Origin: Lepidostoma basale
Lineage: Eukaryota > Arthropoda > Insecta > Trichoptera > Lepidostomatidae
DNA: 64,000 bases
Direction of reading: 5' to 3'
Assembly: GCA_022606425.2 (NCBI GenBank)
Contig: JAHDVF020000016.1
Location: 2,200,501 to 2,264,500 of the forward strand
The number at the start of each line of letters is the position of its first letter. Positions within the stretch are counted from its first letter, which is position 1. Made by a program: the position numbers and the translations under genes. Below the pieces are notes generated by a model. It had not been told where the DNA came from. It saw only the letters and a list, made by a program, of their open reading frames with translations, and did not search any database. This document shows, piece by piece, positions 8,643-19,689 of this stretch.

Positions 8643-8945
8643 AGTACTATTTTACACTTTTTAGGACTAAATTCATTCATGTGTCGTAATTCGTGAGATG
8701 GCCCGCGTGAAATGTGCGATCATTTTTCATCGATGCCTAATTTCATCATGTCGCACTTCTGTAACAGAGTGACAGAGTCTTAATTTTACTTTCTACTAAA
8801 CGTGTCAAAATAAATATATTTAAAAAACAGTAGAAGGGATTTTTTTAAAGATTTTTATTGGTTTTTATACACACTATTTAAATATACTCTAAATACGTGG
8901 ATTATATTTGATGGCTTTTCATTTTTAACATTTATTCACAAAAAA

Positions 8946-9470
8946 ACTAACTAACTAACCATCACGCCATTCCCCCGGAGGGGTAGGCAGAGAAAATGGA
9001 TCACCACAATGCTCTGTCCTGGCATACCTCTCGGGCTTCCTCTACATTCATACATCGTACCATGCACGCACGTCGATTATTCCGACATCTAATGTGACCG
9101 CCTTTTAGTAATTGATTAATTTGGTCATGCCATGTTTTCCTCAGTCGTCCTCGGCTTCTTTTTCCACTCACGCTGCTGGTGTCCAACTTTTTAACCATTC
9201 TACTCTCATCCATTCGTTCCATATGTCCAAACCATCTCAGAGATCCTTTTAGAATTTTATGCATGAAGCAGTCATCTGCCTTACATTTCTTTCTTATTTT
9301 ATCTTTCGGTATTCAATCATACAACGTTTTCCCGCACATTATCCTGCTTTTATCCTTCTTTTGCCAGCTCCAAGCTTCACTTCTATACATAAGGGTTGGC
9401 ACTAGAACTCCATTGTGTACTGCCATCTTTGCTTCTGTGGATATATTTCTATTTGCAGTAATGACCTTTG
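8946..9470 (-). mobile_element. TTAG-LINE copy, RT C-terminal region
   Basis: On the minus strand the frame gives LKGSLRWFGHMERMDESRMV, then RNNRRACMVRCMNVEEAR and a stop, followed by a CGTGATGG block and (TTAG)3 (CTAACTAACTAA at 8946-8958). The upstream part retains the RT thumb segment (KMAVHNGVLVPTL) with a frame break near 9270-9300. 5'-truncated; no palm domain. Confidence 0.75.
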
Positions 9471-9718
9471 AGTGCGCCATTTATTCACGGGTGCCAAATA
9501 TCGAACCAACGACCCTGCGTATTTCCAATCTAAATATAATTAGTTCTGAACAATTTGGTTTTACGAGAAAATAAATTGATTTCTATTCGGCTAAACCAAA
9601 TTCCGAATCTTTTCAGAATAATCATTTTATTTGAGTGCTTTCGGTTGTTAAACTTCGCAAATAAAATCTAGTTGAAGGCAATTCATCCTGTTGCTTTTCA
9701 ATTATTATTTTAGAAACA

Positions 9719-9800
9719 ATTGACTAACTATCTAACCATCATCTCTCCGAAGGGGTAGGTAGAAAAAATGAACCGCCACACTGTTCTTTGATTCCTCAAT
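9719..9800 (-). mobile_element. TTAG-LINE 3' end, very short
   Basis: CTAACTATCTAACCATCATC followed by CCGAAGGGGTAGG and the last codons of the family. Only about 80 bases survive. Confidence 0.55.
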
Positions 9801-9835
9801 ATATACCTACACACATCGTGTCAAGAACGATGTTT

Positions 9836-10345
9836 TTAGACAACATTTTGAATTTATACAAATACTTGTAGACAAATACTGGATTCAACCCATTGCGGGT
9901 TAGTCATTTTTAAGGATTAATTGTATCTCAATAGAGACGAAGATGTAAATTGTGGTCCAAGTTAAAGCATAAAAATTTGAGAGCCATCTTCAGGCGTTAT
10001 CTAGCAATGTAAGATAAATGCGTAGCCTTTCTTCTGCCCTTTAAAAAAGAATTTCTGCTTATTGCTTACAAATAATCTTAATAGATGGCGCTAGTGTAGA
10101 TTGAACTAAAAAATGTGAAGTGTTTTCCAACATGGTGGCATATATACATCTTACAAAAAATTGTCTGACGTGGTGGTCGTAAGAAGGGTGGAATGGGGAA
10201 TGTTGTTAACATAAAGCGATCGCTTAACCCAACCAATGACAGGTCAGAAGTCCTGTTAGCGCCTCGACCACCATATTCTGTTTCCAAAAAAAAAAAACAA
10301 AAAAACAATTTACATCTTCGTTTTTTAGACATTTGTTTATAGTGA
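9836..10345 (-). repeat. F1 repeat copy
   Basis: The terminal arm TACAAATACTTGTAGACAAA is followed by ATTGTATCTCAATAGAGACG in plus sense. From about 9958 the body runs in minus sense, through CCCAACCAATGACAGG, to CAATTTACATCTTCG at 10308-10322. The opposite orientation of the two parts makes this a foldback copy. No tRNA boxes and no coding frame are seen. Confidence 0.65.
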
Positions 10346-10949
10346 TAAACAGTCATTGTTCGGGCAATATTACATTATTTTATATTCACACATTAAAAAG
10401 ATTTCACGCTTTTTGAAATTGAAAGTTTAATACAATCTAAACTGAAAAAGAATTTCATTAATTTCTATGAAAATACACATACATATATATTTTTTCTTAT
10501 TGTAGAGAACACAATGAAAGAATTTTTTTATTGGCTCAACCGCCCAACGTTTTACACCGAAAATTCCACTCAAATTAAGTATGTACATATTTTAAATTCT
10601 TTCGAGCCTTACCGACTTCAATTTACGTAAAAAATTACGAAATTCTAACTCACTATCTCGTAGTAGTGCTTAAAAATCGGATTCCTCGATCAAATTAGTG
10701 GGTAAGGGGTTCACCAAAAGAGAACGGTGAATAATTTTTGTATAAAAGATTTGAAGCCACTCGGAATAATATATCAACTGATTATCTTCTTCTACTTCTT
10801 TAAATAGATCTGACGATGTGTGACACAGAAATCATGTCTCGTGGGATGATGAGTGGGCAATGTCCGGAGGGGATTTCATAAGCGGGTGTGTATGCGAACT
10901 GTATCTGTCACAACTCTGTCACAATTGTTTATCAATGGAAGTAATGCTC
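10346..10949. other. Unassigned A+T-rich stretch
   Basis: No open frame, tRNA, hammerhead core or clear terminal repeat was found. It probably consists of decayed repeat or plain intron. Confidence 0.3.
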
Positions 10950-11345
10950 AGAACTGGCAAATTAAGGATTAAAGTAGGATAAATGCTATAGAAATGAGAT
11001 CACTGAGAAGAATGTGCGGGAAAATGATGTATGATAGAATACCGAACGACGAATTAAGGAAGAAATATTAGGGAGACGATTGCATCGTAAGAAAAATTAA
11101 AATAAATAATTAGAAATCAAAACGAAGAGATGAGGGAGTAATGGTTAAAAAATTGTTTACAAACAGTGTAAGTGAAAGAAGAACCCGAGGACGATCAAGG
11201 AAATTATGGCATGACCAAATTAATAAATTATTTAAAAACGGCCACATTCAATGCCGGTAAACACCGACGAGCGCACATATTACGATGTATGAATGTAGAA
11301 ATCACTCGAGAGAATATCAGAACAGAGCATAAAGATATTTTTATT
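10950..11345 (+). mobile_element. TTAG-LINE fragment, degraded
   Basis: MRSLRRMCGKMMYDRIPNDE can be read from about 10992, followed by broken versions of the HDQINKL and RCMNVE blocks. Several stops and frame changes; no tail. Confidence 0.6.
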
Positions 11346-11374
11346 GGTTTAAATTATTTTCATGAATTTATTGT

Positions 11375-11600
11375 TTCGTGAACAATGATGTAAAACTCCA
11401 TATATAATATTAAATGCGAATGAAAACGTCTGTTTTCTACAAGTTTTAATATTATTTATGTGAATGATATGTTTCGCCTGTCTAAGGCATTATCGAATGT
11501 CACGTGATATAATACACAAATATATTTACTATTTGATAATGCCATAGACAGACGAAACATGTCATACATATCAATTATCATAACACTTCTAAAAAAAATC
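11375..11600. repeat. Hh-A inverted repeat
   Basis: The left arm holds GTTTCGCCTGTCTAAGGCAT (11471-11490) and the right arm GATAATGCCATAGACAGACG (11535-11554) then AAACATGTC. Each arm has the hammerhead-like layout with TTGATAA or TCGATAA in place of CTGATGA. G8 of the hammerhead core is an A here, so activity is not expected. Confidence 0.6.
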
Positions 11601-11659
11601 TTGTTTTTTGAAATTTCATGGTAAGTTCATTTTAAATAATGAAAACAAAAAAAAAATTA

Positions 11660-11870
11660 TACAAATGTTATTATTATTATATATTTAGTGTGCTTCCACT
11701 TGTGTTTAATGTCGACCGGTTTCGGCAGCTTGTTATCTTCTGGTATTAATAATAAATAAATTTTGTATCATTTTATTTATTTTCATTCAAGCTTTTTTAC
11801 GATTTATTATATTATTTTCATTTTATAAAACTTCAAGAAAACAGACGTTTTCATTCGTATTAATTATTTT
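11660..11870 (-). repeat. Hh-B-like repeat fragment
   Basis: Minus-strand core at 11713-11742 reads CAGAAGA, a weakened stem II, then GAAACCGGTC. The flanking GTGTGCTTCCACTTGTGT recurs at 49185-49205. The second core base is changed (T to A). Confidence 0.5.
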
Positions 11871-12780
11871 TATGAACGTAATGATTTTATAAGAGAGCAA
11901 ATAATCAGTCAGTTAAGTTTTTCATGACTTTAATTTCGCTTCATTTTTACGCATCAATGTTTCTTTTATGTGAAGCCTCTCTGATCAAACTCTAGAAAAT
12001 AACAATTTTCCAGGAAAATCGTATATTTGAATAATTGATTGAAAAATTTTCTTCCATCTGAAAAAACTGGATAATTCTTTTCGCATTTGAAATTAACAAT
12101 TGATTTAATATAAGAAAGATTTAGACGAATTTAATTATATTCCGAAATGTCTAAGGGCGAGGGTTAATACGAGTATTCCTATAATTTTATCTAATTAGTT
12201 ATCAAAATTCAGGAACTCATTTGGGAGCTTAAAATTATATAATTTATTATGTTAATATTTCATCTTAAACGATTTATAGAAGATTTATTTGATTTTCCGA
12301 GAATTGTCGTCAACTGAGACTTAAAACTAGAGTATTATAACCCACTTGTGCCTGCTAAGAGTTTTGAGCCGTCTGAAGACAATATCTTGACTTAAACACA
12401 CTGTTGAAGACGTCATTAGATTCGTTATAGTCATTAACCTTTTAATCTTCTTCTTAGTGAAAATAGTAGGGGGTTCAAAAGTACAGTACGGCTACGATGG
12501 GGCATGTTTTGCTGGAAAGTATGCCTCTCCAAATGTCGTAAGGCGCCATGTTGCATTTACAACAGCAACACTACTATCAAGTCCAACTCTCTAGCGTCCA
12601 CGAGAGGTCTTTTAAAGACCCCGCGAACCCCGGGCAATGTGGCACATATTACTTAGTGCCATAGCAGATAGAGAGAGGACGAATGGCGAGCTTCCAGCGC
12701 CATAAAACTGGATACACCCAGCTGAGGGAAGGTAACCCCGACAGAAAATCCTCCAGAGAAGGCAAGAGGATACCACTCTG
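11871..12780. other. Unassigned stretch
   Basis: 11871-12460 is A+T-rich with no recognisable feature. 12470-12780 is less A+T-rich and may be a decayed LINE, but no frame longer than about 60 codons and no motif could be supported. Confidence 0.3.
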
Positions 12781-12865
12781 GATATTTTTCCCCAGGTCAT
12801 CACTATGAAAAGGTGATAGTCAACGTTAGGGAGACCTGACAGGACACAGAAAAGAAGAAGAATAA
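12781..12865 (+). mobile_element. GAA-LINE 3' tail
   Basis: TCAACGTTAGGGAGACCTGA followed by CAGGACACAG and GAAGAAGAAG matches the 3' end of the family at 34.0 kb (complement) and 26.5 kb. Confidence 0.55.
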
Positions 12866-13141
12866 GTGAAAATAGTAACTAGTCAAGTAGAGTTGGCCCT
12901 AAATTGGATCTCATCTCTCTTGCCATTGTGGTGAGAGGTTTACCCGACTTTGTATTGCTTCCGGGAGCTTTGTATTGCTACGATGGAGGATTGATCTGAT
13001 CCCAAGTACTTATCCACACCTCCTCGACTTTGGTCTCCCCTGGAAACTATGCGAAATGCTAGAGATCGAGTTATTAGCCTCGGTGGATAATATTGATTCA
13101 TAGGCCAACGTGGAAGGACACGTCATGATTTCTTCTTTTTT

Positions 13142-13340
13142 TTAAATCATTACTTTGGACTTATTCACATTCATCATCAGATCATTTCGCGTGCGTACCT
13201 CATACATATTGTTCAGCAGGACTTGTAGTTCATGCTCGTTGTCTGCATGTAGGACAGTGTCATCCGCATACAAGAGACAGCTTACTGACACTCCGCTCAA
13301 TTTGGCACCTGCATCCAACCCTTTCAGCTTTTTCATACTA
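13142..13340 (-). pseudogene. Reverse-transcriptase palm fragment with YADD
   Basis: The minus frame reads SGVSVSCLLYADDTVLHADN, then MYEVRTRNDLMMNVNKSKVM. YADD is the catalytic aspartate pair of RT motif C, and NVNKSKVM is the conserved block D. It is about 65 codons, open, cut at both ends. From the surrounding residues it probably belongs to the TTAG-LINE family, whose other copies here retain only regions downstream of the palm. Confidence 0.7.
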
Positions 13341-13598
13341 CATTTACATTTAAGAAAGTCATATCGTCATATCTCCATTTACGAAAATAAATAAAAAGTA
13401 CTAATAACAATATATTGTAATAACTAGATGAAAAAGTAATGTAGAAAATCGAGTTTTTTGACTTCTCGTATCTTTTATTTCGTTATTCATTTCCTTGAAA
13501 GATTAATTCGTTTTGAAAAAGAATTGGCTGAATAGCCCGAGACTACCTACGGGGATATTATTATATTTACTATGGAGATCTTTTCATTTTATTTCTAG

Positions 13599-13782
13599 TG
13601 AATAAAACTTGGGAACTCTGTAGGCGGATTACCGAAGTATTCGTAATTCATTTATCTCTGCCTTCACTCTCCTCTTGTCTCTGGAAACTCGGGAGGAATT
13701 CTCAAGGCATGAGAATTCGAAATTTGATCTTGAATAGAATAAACTATTTTCAAAAATCGAACACAGACGCTACTTATGACAG
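13599..13782 (+). other. Candidate exon, unidentified
   Basis: A pyrimidine-rich acceptor (TTTATTTCTAG) precedes a 184-base block open in one frame (NKTWELCRRITEVFVIHLSL ... NTDATYD) that ends at a strong donor (GACAG/GTAAGC). I recognise no domain. It is on the strand opposite to the K2P exon, so it would belong to another gene. A chance combination of splice-like sites cannot be ruled out. Confidence 0.3.
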
Positions 13783-13959
13783 GTAAGCGTAATTTTAAAT
13801 GTGAGATAATGAATTAAAGGAATACAATTACAAAAGTGGTAAGTGGTTTAAACATAAAACATAGAAAATTAGCTAAAACAATAATTTAATGTTCCATATG
13901 TCATGTACCTGTTTTGGAAAACCATGTTGGAAAACTCGGGTGTTTATAAATGGTCGATA

Positions 13960-14165
13960 TTCAAGATCTTTGGCCCTAAACAGTGTCAAATGCCGTTCAG
14001 AGAGGATGGATCGCCACATTGTTCTATCCGGGCATAACTCTCGGGCCTCTTCTAAATTAACACATCGTGACATGCACGCTCGTCGATTGTTCCTACTTCG
14101 AACATGGCCGCCTTTCAGTAATTGATTAATTTGGTCATGCCATGTCTTCATTTTTATCACATTTT
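13960..14165 (-). mobile_element. TTAG-LINE C-terminal piece
   Basis: The minus frame gives MKTWHDQINQLLKGGHVRSR, RRACMSRCVNLEEARELC and TMWRSILSERHL, but the usual CGTGATGG and tail are missing, so it was cut on both sides. Confidence 0.65.
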
Positions 14166-14494
14166 GTATACCATTAAGTTAGGTATATTAATAACATTAA
14201 AAAATAACTATATTAAATAAACTTTTTTTGTATGCCAAATTTTTGGCATTAAGATGCTATTCATATTTGTAATCGGCGGACCATAATAAACCACAACACA
14301 TATCCCAAGAGTCGACCTTGTAACGCAGGTATAAACACAAATATTTACGCACCATGACAAAAATATTTATCGGAACCAAAAATAAAAGTATGGATCGGTA
14401 TCACAAAGACATTATTCACGTAAGATAATATTCATATTTTGAATACTATTGTCATAAATCAGTGTAATCCGATAGCGAAACGCATCATAATCAC

Positions 14495-14582
14495 CGGTCC
14501 CGTACGGGACCGTTGGGCATTAAACAACGCAAACCCGCGGTCCCGTACGGGACCAATGTGCGACTAAAGGTTAATATTAATC
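14495..14582. repeat. Duplicated 16-bp perfect palindrome beside TTAA
   Basis: GGTCCCGTACGGGACC, a perfect palindrome, occurs at about 14505 and again at about 14544. The block ends ACTAAAGG/TTAA at 14577. Read inward from TTAA it begins CCTTTAG, like termini of piggyBac-type elements, in which sub-terminal palindromes of this kind occur. A similar block (ACTTAAAGG/TTAA preceded by GTGGGACACCCAC) is at about 27475-27506. No partner terminus or transposase was located. Confidence 0.4.
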
Positions 14583-14819
14583 ACTAATGTACTTTCAATA
14601 AAAAATGATTTCTACAAATCCCTATTGTATTGATCCAAGGGTAATACATATTTGGGAAAGTGTTTTCTTTTTACGTAGTATACTATCATAAACATTTGCC
14701 TAGCGGCGAAGAGTCACAAAGGAAAGGCGAAAGCGTGTCACAAAAAAATCTGCTTTTATCTTGTCATTGATTCCTCGGGGAGTTTGTAAGGAGAATAGAA
14801 AAATATATATATTTTGTTT

Positions 14820-15815
14820 TTGATATACAAATACTGGATTTTACCCATTGCGGGTTAATCATTTTTAAGGATTAATTGTATCTCAATAGAGACGAAGATG
14901 TAAATTGTTACAATTAATACTTAAAAATGATTTACCGCAATGGATAAAATCCAGTATTTGCCTACGAGTATTTGTATACATTCAAAAACAAATTGTATAA
15001 AAAAACTGGTCCAAGTTAAAAGCATAAAAATTGGAGATTTGATCTCCAGGCGTTGTCTAGCAATGTATGAAAATTGGCGTAGCCTTGCACATTGTATTAA
15101 TAAAGATTTTCTGCTTAATGCTTACATATAATCTTAATAGATGGCGCTAGTGTAGATTGATCTAAAAAATGTGAAGTGTTTTTAACATAGTAACATATGA
15201 GGCCGCCAGGGCAAGAGTGGTCTAACCCCAAATTTAGACAATGGAGATAAATGCGATTGAAAATTTGACGTTTTTTCCCCATTTTTTTTTAAACTATATG
15301 GGTTAGGGTCTTCTTTAGTGATAAACCTTATTTGTTTGGTGAATGTCTTTAGAATAGTATATGAAATATAGGGAAATATAAAGTTTAAGGATATTTTTTG
15401 ATAGTTACTTATAATAGACCACATTTGACTCCATATATTTTGATTTTTTGTCAGAGAAAAATAAGTATTTATGGCGATATCTATGTTTCCACTTGGAAAT
15501 GGTGGTTAGATTAATTTTTCTTTTATAGTAGGTCACAAATAGGTGTGGGTTAGACCAGTAACTCAATTTTTCAAAAAATGTTGGTTAGACCATTGGTTGT
15601 CCTAGAGGCCTCATATATACATCTTTCAAAAATTTGTCAGACGTGGTGGTCGTAAGAAGGGCGAAATGGGGAAATTGTTAAACATAAAGCGATCGCTTAA
15701 CCCAACCAATGACAGGTAAAATCCTGTAAACGCCTCGACCACCATATTATGTTTCCATAAAAACAATTGACATCTTCTTCTCTATTGAGATACAATTAAT
15801 CCTTAAAAAATATAC
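14820..15815 (-). repeat. F1 repeat copy, interrupted by a MITE
   Basis: It begins with a terminal arm and its complement (TACTGGATTTTACCCATTGC at about 14830 and the reverse at about 14935). The body reads CTAGTGTAGATTGATCTAAA near 15150, is interrupted at 15198-15613, and continues with GGTGGTCGTAAGAAGG to CTCTATTGAGATACAATTAA. Confidence 0.7.
15198..15613. mobile_element. MITE with TGAGGCC termini inside F1
   Basis: Termini TGAGGCCGCCAGGGCAAGAG and, read inward from the right, TGAGGCCTCTAGGACAAC are imperfect complements that both reach GGTCTAACC. TA flanks both sides. Intact F1 copies (for example near 10140) read straight across this point, so the 416 bases are an insertion. No coding capacity. 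Confidence 0.65.
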
Positions 15816-15939
15816 AATAGTTCGCGAGAGATTCACGAAATGTGAACGGTATTGGTAGGAAAACAAACAAAATTATTGTTTAAACATTAATCCAAATGTT
15901 AAATATTAATATAATATATAATAAAACTAAACAAATAAA

Positions 15940-16290
15940 GACAACAACAACAACAATAAACCATCACGCCGTTTCCCCGCAGGGGTAGGCAGAGAGAATA
16001 GACCGCCATACTTCTCTATCCTGACATACCTCTCTGGCTTCCTCCACATTCATACAGCGAGTCATACACGCACGTCGATTCTTCCGGCTTCTGACAAGAC
16101 CAACCTTTATAATTATATATTTATTTGGTCATGCCATGTTTTCCTCGATCAACCTCGACTCCGCACTCTATTTACATCGTTAACGTATACTTTTTTAACC
16201 ATTCTTTCTTCACCCATGCGCTCCATATGTCCGAACCAACGCAGCGATCCTTTCATAATTTTGTTCATAATATCTAAAGACTAATAAAAA
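15940..16290 (-). mobile_element. TTAG-LINE copy of the (GTT)n-tailed subtype
   Basis: The tail is (CAA)n on the plus strand (15939-15955), i.e. (GTT)n in the element's sense, instead of TTAG. The coding part matches VKKVYVNDVN and RACMTRCMNVEEAREVC. It stops near 16290 at NKIMKGSLRWFGHMERM. 5'-truncated. Confidence 0.65.
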
Positions 16291-16362
16291 ACGCATATTT
16301 TATTAGTTAAATACGTTTTTTTATTAGTCATTATTTGTTTACTTTTTATTATGTATTTACAC

Positions 16363-16393
16363 CTGAAGATGGAGGTATCCTTCGAAACATGTC
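16363..16393 (+). ncRNA. Hammerhead ribozyme-like motif
   Basis: CTGAAGA, one unpaired T, stem GGAGG/CCTTC (one G-T pair) with loop TAT, then GAAAC, two bases and GTC. All core positions agree with the hammerhead consensus CUGANGA...GAAA...UH. The solo LTR at 16417 interrupts its host repeat 23 bases downstream. Confidence 0.55.
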
Positions 16394-16416
16394 ATGTTTT
16401 TAAAATATTTTGTGGA

Positions 16417-17095
16417 TGTACGGGACAGATTGCTCCCCCCGTACTATTAATATTTATTTTAGCCGCTGACTGCTGCTCGTCTCCGATGTGGTGTGGATGG
16501 TAAAACGGAGAATACGGCGTGATGATGATTGTGTAATAAAACAAAGTTTTATTATATGCGGCAATCAGTGCAGGGTAGAAGCGAAGAGAAGTTTACAGTA
16601 GCTCAAATACTGGTTTTCACGTAATTAAGAGCGCCAAGCCTTTTAACGCGCAGCGTGTCCACGCGTGTCAGAATTTGAAGGAAGAGAGAAGGCCGAGTCC
16701 TTACAAGACCCGCTTATATAGTCTCCGCAAACTAGCAATAACGGTTATTTAACGTTTTTTTACAGTTTCGGAGAATTTTAGTCGCAGCCGCTGTGTTGCT
16801 ATGGCCTCTGATTGGCTGTTTAACAACACGCGAGCAACCGCCAAACTATTCCAAGAATAATCTCGATTGAGCTACTGCATAATCTCGTTGCTATGCGCTT
16901 TCACGCGACTACCGATTGCCTTATTTATTTTAACAAAAACATAAACAGATTAAACTTAAACGAATTAAACTTAAATTAATACAAAATAGCAAACATGAAT
17001 TAAATAATAAAATTAGCATAGTTAAAAAATAAAAATAAATTAATAATAAAATAAAAAATTATTAAAATTAAAACTACTCGCATACGTCCGATACA
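16417..17095 (-). mobile_element. Solo LTR (LTR retrotransposon), copy 1
   Basis: 679 bases starting TGTACGGGACAG and ending GTCCGATACA, flanked by GTGGA on both sides (16412-16416 and 17096-17100). In its own sense (minus) it has a TATA box and a polyadenylation signal, as in the cleaner copy at 33207-33867. No internal retroviral-type region is present, so it is the product of LTR-LTR recombination. Five-base duplications fit Gypsy or BEL/Pao elements. Confidence 0.85.
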
Positions 17096-17339
17096 GTGGA
17101 TTATAAACAAAGTTATTTTCAATATCCAAAGTGTATTACAATGGAATTCCACAGTATTAATGGCTTAGCTTTCAATAAACAAAAACATGTTAAACAATGT
17201 AATTTGATTAATATTGTTGGTACTTTACAAACGGGGAAAAAATCACATAATTTGAAAATGTTACGTAGAATCTTTGTTATAATTCTTTCTAATTCTTAAT
17301 CTTAATGGGTTTTTTTTATGCTCTTCTTATAAATTTTAA

Positions 17340-17750
17340 CTAACTAACTAACTAACTAACTAACCATCACGTCGTCTCCCCGAAGGGGTAGGCAGAAAGA
17401 ATGGACTGCCACACCTTTCTTTCCTGACATATTTCTCTCGCATCCTCAACATTCATACATCGTGTCATGCACGCGCGTCGATTTCTCTGACTCCTCACAT
17501 GGCCGACATTCAATATTTGATTTATTTGATCGTGCCACGTTTTCCTCGGTCTTCTTCTATTTCTGGTTCCATTGACATCATTAACATATAATTTTTTTTA
17601 CCATTCTTTCTTCATTCATTCTTTCTATGTGTCCAAACCATCTTAATGATCCTTTCATTATTTTGTTCATAACACCGTCACTCGTCAGTATCTACACATT
17701 CGTCTAAGAGATCTCATTTCTACTGCATTTATTCTACTTTCATCCTTCTT
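17340..17750 (-). mobile_element. TTAG-LINE copy, long (TTAG)n tail
   Basis: The tail is CTAA repeated six times (about 17339-17362). Coding blocks HDQINQI and RACMTRCMNVEDARE are readable on the minus strand. It ends near 17750, where a short hairpin fragment (GACAGCTGTTGAATCAGC) joins it to the next copy. Confidence 0.7.
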
Positions 17751-17825
17751 TTGCCAGTGTTATATTATACACTATTTGAGAATGCCGCGACAGCTGTTGA
17801 ATCAGCTGATGAAACGCGTACCCCT

Positions 17826-18148
17826 ACATCGTGTCATGCACGCGCGTCGATTTCTCTGACACCTCACGTGGCCGACATTCAATATTTGATTTATTTGATC
17901 GTGCCACGTTTTCCTCGGTCTTCCTCTATTTCTGGTTCCATTTACATCATTAACATATAATATTTTTTACCATTCTTTCTTCATTCATTCTTTCCATGTG
18001 TCCAAACCATCTTAATGATCCTTTCATTATTTTGTTCATGACACCGTCATTTGCACCGCATTCACTTCTTATATTTTCATTCGACACTCTATCATACACA
18101 GAGTATCCACACATTCGTCTAAGAGATCTCATTTCTACTGCATACTGT
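17826..18148 (-). mobile_element. Second TTAG-LINE piece, directly repeated
   Basis: Same strand and same region as the previous copy but without tail. MRSLRRMCGYSVYDRVSNEN is intact at the 5' side, followed by GANDGVMNKIMKGSLRWFGH. The two copies may result from partial duplication. Confidence 0.65.
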
Positions 18149-18728
18149 GCTTATAAATTCTTATAATGTAATTGTAATTATGTGTCTGAAATGTTTGTGA
18201 TTTTTATTCCTTTTTACTTTGCTGCAAACCAATCCATATGATTGGCGAATAAGGTAATATTTATATTCAAGGCTACATATTGAGAACTCAGATAATCAAT
18301 CTTTCAATAAATATTTTTGTTTGCGAATATCCCTAGAGCATCTCACAGCCGTAGAATCTTTAACCTTTCCCTTACGGTGCTAAATAAAAACGCGCGTTCC
18401 GGTTCTGGTTAGTCAGTACACGATAAAAAATTAACGATTTTTAATCGTAATAATAATAAGATTTATTAAAAGCTATTGCGAATTCCCTTAATTAATTATA
18501 ATTGAAGTAAAAAATTATAATGATTGAGATTTATTTGCTGAAAACATTAAAAAAAACATCTGACAATGCTCACGGAACGGGCATAAGTCCACTCTGGTTG
18601 CAAGCCCGAGAGCTACTGCCGGCGGCAATGAGAACATTGGGCTCCTCGCGCTTCCACAGTAAAGTATGCAAGAGTGAGATGCGAATATAGTGTCGCGCAC
18701 TCGCAGCGCTGTTTATACGCGAATTTGT
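18149..18728. other. Unassigned stretch with a G+C-richer core
   Basis: Most is A+T-rich; 18560-18720 is locally rich in G+C and CpG but shows no recognised frame, splice pair or repeat. Confidence 0.3.
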
Positions 18729-18732
18729 TTAA

Positions 18733-19234
18733 CCCCTTACCGCATACTGGCTCATATATGATCCAAAATAATCTTTCGCCATAAAAGCATCAAAATAATT
18801 TCAAAATATCTTGCTTTTAGCAATAATACTAAAGTTTTATCTATGATCCGCGTTACTAGTTGTCAAACTTCTTGCTAGATGTCTCTGGTTGTACTAGATG
18901 TGCGTTCGACAGTTTCCAACTGTCGGTTTTATGATTTTCTGTACAAACGTGATATTCAAAAGTGTTTTTTTTTTGTTTGTTAAACGCTATAAATAATTAT
19001 ATTACACTGGTTTAATATTATTTTCATTAGGTAAGTAATAAAATGATCACTTTTACGTTAAATAATGGATAATATTGTGTAAAATCTAGGGATAAAAAGG
19101 GAAAGACCTAGAAATATTTTTTTGTATTTTATATAGGAAGATATAATTTTTTTGAAAAATAAAAAAATACGTGTCTTTTTATTTTCATCATATATGTTTT
19201 TTTACAAATTAAAAAAAAATCATGCAGTAAGGGG
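18733..19234. mobile_element. piggyBac-like MITE
   Basis: TTAA flanks both ends (18729-18732 and 19235-19238). The termini are CCCCTTACCGCAT and, inward from the right, CCCCTTACTGCAT. Exact TTAA duplication and CCC-type termini are the hallmark of piggyBac elements. At 502 bases there is no transposase. Confidence 0.65.
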
Positions 19235-19689
19235 TTAAGATGTTCACAAAATACCTCTGATATACCCGATAAATTCTAATTATTATTAATATTATTTTTT
19301 TAAATCATTGCGTAAATACATTATGGAGGACTACCTAAAATCTTAACCTTGTATTTATTATATTTATAGAGATATTGATGGTTATTAGAAGCAACGTGTA
19401 GAAGATACCCATCAAAGGGAAGGGAGGGTTAAGCCAACGTTGCGCCTAGCCCGTGACAGGCTTTTAAGATTGAGGAGAACTGGTAGGGGTGGAGTGTGTT
19501 CTTAGGGTAAACATTGAGGCGACTGTTTACCCCATACAGCCAGAGAGCCGATATGAAGCCGTTTTAGGGGTTGAAGGTCAAATATAATACTCTTGTGTAC
19601 ACATTGTTATGTACAGTATGATTTTAGGAAACTTTTGTTAGCTCATCGTAATAACTATTTAATTCTGGTACTACGATAGCAAGCTTAGA

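Noticed and set aside
9179..9574. 131-codon plus-strand frame
   Set aside because: It is the antisense of a TTAG-LINE coding region; residues have no independent meaning.
14820..16300. CRISPR-like array
   Set aside because: Direct and inverted repeats are dispersed F1 and LINE copies, not regularly spaced short repeats with spacers, and the sequence is eukaryotic.
17339..17362. Telomeric repeat
   Set aside because: The unit is TTAG, not the insect TTAGG, and it is always joined to the same LINE 3' end.
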